From contig JANNTD010000493.1 in NCBI GenBank assembly GCA_031403315.1, forward strand, positions 1 through 5,007: a stretch of 5,007 bases of DNA, given 5' to 3'. The notes beneath the pieces were generated by a model. The model searched no databases and was not told the DNA's origin. It worked only from the letters and a program-made list of their open reading frames with translations. A program made the translations under genes and the position numbers. Below, in pieces: positions 1 to 5,007 of this stretch. Origin of the DNA: DASYDU01 sp031403315. Lineage in GTDB: Bacteria > Planctomycetota > Planctomycetia > Pirellulales > Lacipirellulaceae. Every line of letters begins with the position of its first letter. Position 1 is the stretch's first letter.

Positions 1-191
1 GGGTGAGCCAAACGCTGTTCCCCGGCACGAGCATCCAGCAGATCGACGGCCTGGTGGATTTGCTGATGAATTTCGACGAATACACGGAGCGGCGGACGTC
101 GGTCCGCTCGCTGGTAAAAGAGCCGCCACCAGCGGCGACGAATCCCGCCGGAGCATTCCTGCCGGTGGAGAATGCGCCGGCGCGGCGATAA
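1..191 (+). CDS. C-terminal end of an unrecognised protein (5' truncated)
   Basis: An open frame enters from the left edge, with codons in phase with position 3, and stops at TAA 189-191. A GTG at position 3 could in principle be a start, but nothing upstream is visible to test that. The tail has about 62 residues. It begins with a mixed segment (SQTLFPGTSIQQIDGLVDLL) that could form an amphipathic helix. A charged stretch (FDEYTERRTSVRSLVKE) follows, then a Pro/Ala-rich end that looks disordered. There is no haem motif, metal-binding cluster or membrane helix. I do not recognise the family. The gene is co-directional with the respiratory genes, but 129 bases separate it from the next one, so membership in the same operon is uncertain. 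Confidence 0.5.
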   Translation, partial: VSQTLFPGTSIQQIDGLVDLLMNFDEYTERRTSVRSLVKEPPPAATNPAGAFLPVENAPARR

Positions 192-310
192 GTCAAATCG
201 AACACGAATCGAACGATAGAACGTAGGACAACAGACGTTGGTTGCTTCTTCCAGCGCACAGGATGTGGTTGGCAAACGTCGGCCCGAGTGGTCGGCAGAA
301 TCGAATGTGC

Positions 311-314
311 GAGG
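311..314 (+). promoter_or_regulatory. Shine-Dalgarno GAGG for the first cupredoxin-like gene
   Basis: GAGG lies 6 bases before the ATG at 321. It supports that ATG over the in-frame GTG at 288. The later start also gives a clean signal peptide beginning MRRLTALILSSLFALG, whereas the GTG start would add 11 polar residues in front of it. Confidence 0.55.
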
Positions 315-320
315 CCTGAG

Positions 321-1109
321 ATGAGAAGATTGACAGCTTTGATATTGAGTAGTTTATTCGCGCTTGGGTCGCTGGCCGTCTTGCCGCAGTCGGTGGGTGC
401 GGCAGGTTGGGGCACCATCAAGGGTAAGTTCGTAGTCGATGGGGCTGCCCCCAAGCTGCCCGCGATCGACGCCTCGAAAGACGCCTTCTGTGTCGAACAC
501 AAGCCGATCGACCAGTCGGTAGTGGTGGACGATAAGGGCAACCTGGCGAATGTGGTCGTGTACCTTCGGACCGGACGAAACGAAAAAGTCGAAGTGCATC
601 CCGACTACGACGCCGCGATGGGAACGCCTGCCGTGCTCGACAATAAGTACTGCTCGTTCGAGCCGCATGTGACGTTGGTCCGCACCGGCCAGCCGTTCGT
701 GATCAAGAATTCCGACACCGTGGGCCATAACACTAACATCAAGCTGATGCGCAACGGTGCGACCAACACGACGATCGCGGCCAACGAAGAGAGCAAACGG
801 GTGCTCACCAAGGCCGAAGCAGTGCCGCTGCCGGTCGATTGCAACATTCACCCGTTCATGCACGGCTGGATTCTAGTGAAAGACGATCCGTACATGATCA
901 CCTCAGCGGCCGACGGCACTTTCGAGATCAAGAATGTTCCGGCCGGCAAGCGCGAGTTCGAATTTTGGCACGAAGTGCCCGGCCGGCTCAAGAAACTCAA
1001 GTACCAGGGCGGAACGCTCAACCAGCAAGGCCGAGCCCAGCTGACCGTCGTCGACGGCCAGACGCTCGACCTTGGCGAGATCAAGGTGCCGGCGAGCATG
1101 TTGAAGTGA
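321..1109 (+). CDS. Exported amicyanin-like cupredoxin with carboxypeptidase-regulatory-like region
   Basis: A 262-residue protein. Residues 1-27 form a signal peptide: RR at positions 2-3, a hydrophobic core, and a likely cut after VGA. The mature part starts GWGTIKGKFVVDG, a beta-sandwich opening seen in planctomycete carboxypeptidase-regulatory-like proteins. The putative type 1 copper ligands are His136 (VGHNTN), Cys174, His177 and Met180 (CNIHPFMHGW). The C-x2-H-x2-M spacing and the HPFM sequence match the amicyanin loop rather than the longer plastocyanin loop. After the loop, the segment DPYMITSAADGTFEIKNVPAG begins a transthyretin/CnaB-like strand region ending in FWHE. Cys57 and Cys111, with His116, are also conserved in the downstream paralogue and may form a disulfide or another metal site. 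The likely role is a periplasmic electron carrier or copper-handling protein serving the oxidase encoded downstream. The substrate or partner is inferred only from context. The start at 321 is chosen from the ribosome site and signal peptide. Confidence 0.82.
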   Translation: MRRLTALILSSLFALGSLAVLPQSVGAAGWGTIKGKFVVDGAAPKLPAIDASKDAFCVEHKPIDQSVVVDDKGNLANVVVYLRTGRNEKVEVHPDYDAAMGTPAVLDNKYCSFEPHVTLVRTGQPFVIKNSDTVGHNTNIKLMRNGATNTTIAANEESKRVLTKAEAVPLPVDCNIHPFMHGWILVKDDPYMITSAADGTFEIKNVPAGKREFEFWHEVPGRLKKLKYQGGTLNQQGRAQLTVVDGQTLDLGEIKVPASMLK

Positions 1110-1119
1110 AAACGATCGA

Positions 1120-1147
1120 TGTCCGTTGTCAGTAGTCCATTGTATGT
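1120..1147. repeat. Degenerate heptamer array in the spacer between the two cupredoxin-like genes
   Basis: Four successive 7-base units are visible: TGTCCGT, TGTCAGT, AGTCCAT and TGTATGT. The first three fit WGTCNNT and the fourth is diverged. The same phase and consensus recur in the stronger element at 4311-4393. Its position in the 72-base spacer supports the downstream ATG (1182) as the start of the next gene, because the alternative ATG at 1119 would translate the array. With only four imperfect units, chance cannot be excluded. Confidence 0.4.
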
Positions 1148-1181
1148 CCTAATTAGCGGCGGGGCTTGCCTCGCTGGAACC

Positions 1182-2108
1182 ATGCCCAGCAGCATTTGCA
1201 CAAAACGGTGGAGTGGCAGTCTTGCCGGCGTCGTGGCGCTTGGCGCCTTGATGGTTGCCGGTTGCGGTCCGCGGGCGGACTTTGGCCCCGTGGCCAACGC
1301 GAAGGCGGCCTCCGAGATCCGCGCGACTTTCGGTGCGAGTGCCGCGGCCGGTGATGCTGCGGGCGGTGCGGCCGCGTCAACTGGCACCGGCTGGGGCACG
1401 ATCCGCGGCAGGTTTACTTACGACGGCACCGCCCCGACGATGCCGCCCTACAACGTCAACAAGGACCAGGCGACCTGCGCCCCGGGTGGCAAAACGCCGC
1501 CACAAGAGTGGCTGATCGTCGACAGCGGCACCGGCGGCATCAAGAACGTCGCGGTTTATCTGCGCGAAGCATCGCGGGTCCACGATTCGGCCAAACCCTC
1601 GGGCGACAACCTGCTGTATGACCAGAAAGTGTGCGTGTTCCTGACGCACGTCTGCGCCGTGACGGTCGGACAGTCGCTCGACATCAGAAACAGCGACAAC
1701 GTCGGACACAACACGAACATCGCGGGCAAGAAGAACACGTTCAACCAAACGATTCCGGCCGGCGCGACCATCGCCTACAAGGTGCAGAAGGAAGAAGCAA
1801 CTCCCGCGCCGGTCAATTGCAGCATTCACCCCTGGATGGTCGGCTACTTGCTGCCGCGGGAGAATGCGTACTACGCGGTCTCGGCCGCCGACGGGTCGTT
1901 TGAAATTGCCAATCTGCCGGCGGGCGAGAAGCTCGACATCCAGGTTTGGCACGAAAGCGCGGCCGGGCCGGGCGGCGCGCTGGTCGTGACGACGCCGGAA
2001 GCAAAGACGCTCGGCTGGACGAACAAAGGCCGCCTCACGATCACACTGCAGCCGGATGAAGTCAAAGAGATTCAAGTCACGGTGCCGGCGTCGGCATTCA
2101 AGGGATAG
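1182..2108 (+). CDS. Lipoprotein amicyanin-like cupredoxin, paralogue of the preceding gene
   Basis: From ATG 1182 this is 308 residues. The n-region contains K8 and R9, a hydrophobic core follows (SLAGVVALGALM), and the lipobox VAGC ends at Cys28, so the mature protein should be lipid-anchored. Residues 29-68 are an Ala/Gly-rich low-complexity tether. The conserved domain begins GWGTIRGRFTYDG at about 70, parallel to the first paralogue. The putative copper ligands are His176 (VGHNTN), Cys213, His216 and Met219 (CSIHPWMVGY), again with amicyanin-type C-x2-H-x2-M spacing. Cys99, Cys151 and His156 match Cys57, Cys111 and His116 of the paralogue; Cys158 is extra. A YYAVSAADGSFEIANLPAG segment and a VWHE motif follow, as in the paralogue. 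An in-frame ATG at 1119 would add 21 residues before the lipoprotein signal and is less likely, although neither start has a strong ribosome site. The role is probably membrane-tethered electron transfer or copper delivery near the oxidase; this is inferred from context. Confidence 0.8.
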   Translation: MPSSICTKRWSGSLAGVVALGALMVAGCGPRADFGPVANAKAASEIRATFGASAAAGDAAGGAAASTGTGWGTIRGRFTYDGTAPTMPPYNVNKDQATCAPGGKTPPQEWLIVDSGTGGIKNVAVYLREASRVHDSAKPSGDNLLYDQKVCVFLTHVCAVTVGQSLDIRNSDNVGHNTNIAGKKNTFNQTIPAGATIAYKVQKEEATPAPVNCSIHPWMVGYLLPRENAYYAVSAADGSFEIANLPAGEKLDIQVWHESAAGPGGALVVTTPEAKTLGWTNKGRLTITLQPDEVKEIQVTVPASAFKG

Positions 2109-2127
2109 AGGTCAAAGGTCCGATTCG

Positions 2128-3465
2128 ATGATGACGCAACGGTTCCACGCAATTTGCTGGTCGCTATTGGCGGTGTTCGCTGCCGCGCTCGCTGGCTGCG
2201 TCGAGGCGGAGAGCGAGCCGCCGAAGTTTCGCTTGAACATGACTCAAGTCACGGCCAATCAGCTCGTGCCGGCGCATCAGCAGGCGATCGCGGACATTCT
2301 CGACGCCATGTTCGGTACGCCGGACAAACCGTTTGCGCTGCCCGAGACGGGGCTCGATCTGCGGAAGCTGAAGATGGCGGCCGGGCCGGTGTGGAGCGAC
2401 CAGGCGGGCGGCAAGCATGGCCTCTATCGCCGCCATTGTGCCCATTGCCACGGCATCTCGGGCGCAGGCGACGGCCCGACGGCGATGATCGTGAACCCCT
2501 ACCCGCGCGACTACCGCCCGGGCGTCTACAAATTCAAGAGCACCTTCAATCCAAACGAGCCGACCGACGAGGATCTCCATCACACGCTCATGGATGGTGT
2601 GCCGGGCACGGCGATGCCGGCGTTTTCGGTGCTGCCGCCGGATGAAGTCGCGGCGCTATTGGAGTACGTAAAATACCTCAGCATGCGCGGCCAAATGGAA
2701 TCGCTGCTCGTCGAATTCATCGTCAACAACCTCGATTACGATCCGGTCACGGAGAAGGGGTCGCCGCTCGATCTGGTGAACGATCCGGACCAGCGCGAAG
2801 AGGTCATGGCGCTGCTGGCGGATGATGTGGTCGCCAAGTGGCAAGCGGAAGGGCAAGTCGTCGTGGTGCCGGATGAGTCTGCCATTCCGCCGAACGACCG
2901 CAATGCGGCGGAGTTGGCGGCGTCGGTCAAGGCCGGGAATGTATTGTTCTACGGCACGAAGGCCAACTGCGTGAAGTGCCACGGCCCGACGGGCCTCGGC
3001 GACGGTCAGCAAGACGACTACGACATCTGGAGCAAGGCCGACCGTCAATTCATGCTCGACACCGATGCGCTCGCCGACTCGATCAAGACAGACACCGCAA
3101 GCCTTGCCGAACTCGATGGCGAAGCATGGGATGCGGCGAACGCCGAGTTGGATGCGAAGAAAAGAGCGTTAGTGGAACGGCGGGAAGTGGCGGCGGGACT
3201 GCTGCCGCCGCGGAACGCGATTCCGCGAAACCTGCGTACCAACATGTTCCGCGGAGGTCGTCGGCCGCTCGATATATATCGCCGCATCCACCAAGGCATT
3301 GCGGGCACGCCGATGCCGGCGGGCGGTCCGGCGGTGCCGGGCGCTCAGGGCACGCTGACCGAGCAAGAAATGTGGCAAATCGTCGACTACATCCGCTCGT
3401 TGCCGTTCGAACCGGCCAGTCAGCCGCAGGAGCGGCCTTTGAATTCCGAAGCGGTGGTGTACTGA
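2128..3465 (+). CDS. Diheme c-type cytochrome lipoprotein
   Basis: A 445-residue protein with a lipoprotein signal: hydrophobic residues about 10-21, then LAGC with Cys24 as the lipidated residue. Two class I cytochrome c domains are visible. Domain 1 has C104-A-H-C107-H108 and the likely sixth haem ligand Met163 (GTAMPAF). Domain 2 has C281-V-K-C284-H285 and Met396 (GTPMPAGG). A linker of roughly 90 residues separates them. Domain 2 carries a charged, probably helical insertion at about 295-357 that domain 1 lacks. The protein should sit outside the cytoplasmic membrane and carry electrons. Directly upstream of a CoxB lacking its own cytochrome c domain, it is the best candidate for the oxidase's electron donor (inference). 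The start is set by the lipoprotein signal and the AAAGG at 2114-2118, nine bases before ATG 2128. ATG 2131 is an equally usable neighbour. An upstream in-frame ATG at 2056 overlaps the preceding gene and adds a basic stretch, so it was not chosen. Confidence 0.9.
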   Translation: MMTQRFHAICWSLLAVFAAALAGCVEAESEPPKFRLNMTQVTANQLVPAHQQAIADILDAMFGTPDKPFALPETGLDLRKLKMAAGPVWSDQAGGKHGLYRRHCAHCHGISGAGDGPTAMIVNPYPRDYRPGVYKFKSTFNPNEPTDEDLHHTLMDGVPGTAMPAFSVLPPDEVAALLEYVKYLSMRGQMESLLVEFIVNNLDYDPVTEKGSPLDLVNDPDQREEVMALLADDVVAKWQAEGQVVVVPDESAIPPNDRNAAELAASVKAGNVLFYGTKANCVKCHGPTGLGDGQQDDYDIWSKADRQFMLDTDALADSIKTDTASLAELDGEAWDAANAELDAKKRALVERREVAAGLLPPRNAIPRNLRTNMFRGGRRPLDIYRRIHQGIAGTPMPAGGPAVPGAQGTLTEQEMWQIVDYIRSLPFEPASQPQERPLNSEAVVY

Positions 3466-3472
3466 GCTAGCG

Positions 3473-3490
3473 CGTCCGCCGCGGCGGACG
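3473..3490. other. Perfect 18-base GC palindrome between the cytochrome c gene and coxB
   Basis: CGTCCGCCG at 3473-3481 is followed at once by its exact reverse complement CGGCGGACG at 3482-3490. In RNA this can form a 7-base-pair stem with a CGCG loop, starting 7 bases after the stop codon. No U-run follows, so a classical intrinsic terminator is unlikely. An mRNA-stabilising or processing hairpin, or a dimeric protein-binding site, is possible. Confidence 0.45.
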
Positions 3491-3503
3491 TTGAAAGTCG
3501 ATC

Positions 3504-3510
3504 GAGGAGA
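3504..3510 (+). promoter_or_regulatory. Strong Shine-Dalgarno for coxB, fixing a GTG start
   Basis: GAGGAGA ends 6 bases before GTG 3517. This is the best ribosome binding site in the window and supports the non-ATG start. The resulting N-terminus MNRFWSLVFLLVPVLG is a natural leader or first membrane segment for subunit II. Confidence 0.75.
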
Positions 3511-3516
3511 TTCGTC

Positions 3517-4290
3517 GTGAATCGTTTCTGGAGTCTGGTGTTTTTGCTGGTTCCGGTGTTGGGCGTGGCGACGTTTGTCGTGGCGCCATACTACCACCAT
3601 TGGTTCCCGCGCGACATCTCCGAACACGGCCGCGTGATCGACCAGTTGTTCATGTTCATCCTGTGGCTCACTGGGGTGGTGTTCATCGCCACCGAGGGAG
3701 CGCTGTTTTATTTCATGTGGAAGTACAACGCCAGCAACAACCGCGAACCGGTGAAGTTTTCGCACGGCAGCCATACGCTGGAAGTGGTCTGGACGATTCT
3801 GCCGACGGTCACGCTGCTATTTATCGCGATCTATCAGATGAACGCCTGGGCCGACGCCAAGATGCGCAAACCCGACGTCCCGATCACGGCCGAGATCACT
3901 GGACGGCAATTCAACTGGGACGTGCGCTATCCCGGAGCCGACGGCGAGCTGTACACGCCGGATGATGTATTCCGCTACGACGGCATGATCCATCTGCCGG
4001 CCCACGAGGAGGTGCTGCTCTTGATCAAAAGCAGCGACGTATTGCACAGCTTTTTCCTGCCCAATCTTCGCATGAAGCAAGACGTGGTGCCTGGCATGGG
4101 CCAGAACATGTGGTTCAAGGCCAAGGACACCGGCGAGTTCGACATCGTCTGCGCCGAGCTGTGCGGTTGGGGCCACTACAAGATGAAGGGCCGCGTGACT
4201 TTCGAGTCGCGGGTTGACTACAACGCCTGGCTCCAACGGATGTACGACGAGCAGGAAGCGAAGACCGTGGCAATGACGCCGGAAGAATGA
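3517..4290 (+). CDS. coxB: Cytochrome c oxidase subunit II (CuA subunit)
   Basis: A 257-residue protein. Subunit II accepts electrons from cytochrome c at the binuclear CuA centre and passes them to haem a in subunit I. Hydrophobic segments lie at about 4-23 (signal or first helix), 43-68 and 89-107. The soluble cupredoxin domain follows. The CuA ligands are all visible: His177 (DVLHSFFLPN), Cys212, Glu214 (backbone carbonyl), Cys216, His220 and Met223 in CAELCGWGHYKM. The aromatic patch reads GRQFNWDVRYPG, so the position equivalent to the electron-entry Trp (bovine Trp104) is Phe132, while the next aromatic, Trp134, is kept. The protein stops about 34 residues after the CuA motif, so it has no C-terminal cytochrome c domain as fused caa3-type subunits have. 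That job may fall to the diheme lipoprotein encoded 51 bases upstream. The GTG start is supported by a strong ribosome site. The symbol ctaC is also used for this family. Confidence 0.96.
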   Translation: MNRFWSLVFLLVPVLGVATFVVAPYYHHWFPRDISEHGRVIDQLFMFILWLTGVVFIATEGALFYFMWKYNASNNREPVKFSHGSHTLEVVWTILPTVTLLFIAIYQMNAWADAKMRKPDVPITAEITGRQFNWDVRYPGADGELYTPDDVFRYDGMIHLPAHEEVLLLIKSSDVLHSFFLPNLRMKQDVVPGMGQNMWFKAKDTGEFDIVCAELCGWGHYKMKGRVTFESRVDYNAWLQRMYDEQEAKTVAMTPEE

Positions 4291-4310
4291 GAAGTCACCA
4301 AGTTCAATCC

Positions 4311-4393
4311 ATTTGTCATTAGTCATTTGTCATTTGCAATTTGTCATTTTCGGAAAATGGCCAATGACAAATGACAAATTTGCAATGACAAAT
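4311..4393. repeat. Heptamer-based inverted-repeat element between coxB and coxA
   Basis: An AT-rich block in a GC-rich region. The left part contains the 10-mer ATTTGTCATT three times at exact 14-base spacing (4311, 4325, 4339). In register 4314-4348 it reads as five 7-base units: TGTCATT, AGTCATT, TGTCATT, TGCAATT and TGTCATT. The right part carries the reverse complement AATGACAAAT at 4363, 4370 and 4384. Arms 4325-4348 and 4370-4393 pair at 20 of 24 positions, with a 4-base internal mismatch around a 21-base centre. A smaller alternative stem is CATTTTC (4345-4351) with GAAAATG (4353-4359). It could act as an mRNA hairpin setting the coxB/coxA ratio, or be a dispersed selfish repeat. It resembles in style the short tandem heptamer repeats of cyanobacteria, but homology is not claimed. 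Confidence 0.85.
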
Positions 4394-4421
4394 CGCTTTT
4401 GATTTTTTGGCACCAATAAAC

Positions 4422-5007
4422 ATGAGTTCCATACCAGCCGACGCCCATTCGCATGCAGCTCACGTCGAGCATGCCCATCACGGCAATTTCGTGTCGACGT
4501 ACGTCTTCTCGCGCGACCACAAGATCATCGGGCTGCAATTTCTGTTCAGCACGCTGCTTTGGTTCTTCATCGGCGGCTTGCTGGCGCTCGGTGTTCGTTG
4601 GCAGTTGGCGTACCCGTGGTCTGACATGCCGGTGCTCGGCCGGCTGCTGGCGCCGGAGATGGGGGGACAGATCGCGCCGGAAACGTACACGATGCTGTTC
4701 ACGATGCACGCCACGGTGATGATCTTTCTGGTGATCATTCCGATTTTGGCAGGAGCATTTGGCAATTTTTTGATTCCGCTGATGATCGGGGCCGACGACA
4801 TGGCGTTCCCGACGCTGAACATGCTCAGCTATTGGTTCATGTGGCCGGCGATGATCTGTTTCGGATGCAGCTTCTTCGCGCCGCTGTGGTTTGTGGAAGG
4901 GCAGCCGCCGAACTCCGGATGGACGTCGTATGCGCCGCTGTCGCTCACGGGCGGGGGCGGCCAGACGTTCTGGCTGATCGGACTGACGTTTGTCGGTGTG
5001 TCGTCGA
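4422..5007 (+). CDS. coxA: Cytochrome c oxidase subunit I, N-terminal part (3' truncated)
   Basis: The first 195 codons of a haem-copper oxidase catalytic subunit, open to the window edge. Full subunit I is usually over 500 residues, so the haem a3/CuB ligands lie outside. After a His-rich cytoplasmic N-terminus (six His in residues 9-20) comes the family motif RDHKIIGLQFL (31-41) leading into helix I. Helix II carries TMHATVMIF, in which His96 is the expected axial ligand of the low-spin haem. The segment GNFLIPLMIGADDMAFPTLN (114-133) holds Asn115, Asp126 and Asn133, equivalent to the D-channel residues Asn113, Asp124 and Asn131 of Paracoccus, so this is an A-type proton-pumping oxidase. 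Helix III runs at about 135-158, and a fourth hydrophobic segment starts at about 181. No Shine-Dalgarno is evident before ATG 4422. An in-frame TTG at 4407 is possible but no better supported. The gene is 131 bases after coxB, separated by the heptamer element. The symbol ctaD is also used. Confidence 0.95.
   Translation, partial: MSSIPADAHSHAAHVEHAHHGNFVSTYVFSRDHKIIGLQFLFSTLLWFFIGGLLALGVRWQLAYPWSDMPVLGRLLAPEMGGQIAPETYTMLFTMHATVMIFLVIIPILAGAFGNFLIPLMIGADDMAFPTLNMLSYWFMWPAMICFGCSFFAPLWFVEGQPPNSGWTSYAPLSLTGGGGQTFWLIGLTFVGVSS

Noticed and set aside
238..266. Possible sigma-70 promoter, TTGGTT followed 17 bases later by GGATGT
   Set aside because: The -10 match is poor and the spacer is not AT-rich, so it is not distinguishable from chance.
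1119..1181. Upstream ATG as the start of the second cupredoxin-like gene
   Set aside because: It would add 21 residues ahead of a complete lipoprotein signal peptide and would translate the heptamer array. ATG 1182 places the lipobox Cys at a normal position (28).
1377..2075. Long minus-strand open frame of 232 codons opposite the second cupredoxin-like gene
   Set aside because: It is an Arg-rich shadow of a well-supported gene in high-GC DNA, with no recognisable domain or ribosome site. Similar antisense frames at 354-863, 848-1399, 2164-2583, 2656-3048, 3169-3774 and 3817-4326 were dropped for the same reason.
2056..2127. Upstream ATG for the diheme cytochrome
   Set aside because: It overlaps the end of the previous gene and adds a strongly basic segment that would spoil the lipoprotein signal beginning at 2128.
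4311..4393. CRISPR array or rho-independent terminator
   Set aside because: The units are too short and their spacing is 7 or 14 bases with no unique spacers, so it is not CRISPR. The hairpin is AT-rich and has no following U-run, and coxA immediately follows in the same direction, so termination is not supported.
4344..4822. Minus-strand open frames over the coxA start and the repeat element
   Set aside because: They overlap clear CoxA coding sequence on the plus strand, and one reads through the heptamer repeat. Their translations show no protein-like features.

Overview
The window looks like part of a respiratory gene cluster of a GC-rich bacterium, most likely a planctomycete (Pirellulales-like). 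This assignment is an inference. It rests on the gene order (amicyanin-like proteins, a c-type cytochrome lipoprotein, coxB, coxA), on the typical planctomycete style of the cupredoxin/carboxypeptidase-regulatory-like proteins, and on the base composition. All genes lie on the + strand and the cluster runs off both ends.

Layout. Positions 1-191 hold the C-terminal end of an unrecognised protein. After a 129-base spacer come two tandem paralogous exported cupredoxin-like proteins (321-1109 and 1182-2108). Both carry an amicyanin-type copper loop, C-x2-H-x2-M. The first has an ordinary signal peptide and the second a lipoprotein signal. Next is a diheme c-type cytochrome lipoprotein (2128-3465), then cytochrome c oxidase subunit II with a complete CuA site (coxB, 3517-4290), then the first 195 codons of subunit I (coxA, 4422 to the window end).

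How the genes may work together. CoxA and CoxB form the core of an A-type haem-copper oxidase. CoxB ends without a fused cytochrome c domain, so the membrane-anchored diheme cytochrome encoded just upstream is the natural candidate to feed electrons to CuA. The two copper proteins could be small electron carriers or could help handle copper for CuA/CuB. The sequence alone does not decide this.

Non-coding signals. Two spacers contain arrays with a 7-base period and a shared WGTCNNT theme. One is degenerate (1120-1147). The other is a larger inverted-repeat element (4311-4393) between coxB and coxA. A perfect 18-base palindrome lies before coxB. No tRNA, rRNA, CRISPR, insertion sequence or convincing sigma-70 promoter was seen. 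I found no wholly new multi-gene system. The most unusual items are the heptamer elements, the tandem amicyanin-like pair with extra conserved Cys/His, and the Trp-to-Phe change at the expected electron-entry position of CoxB.
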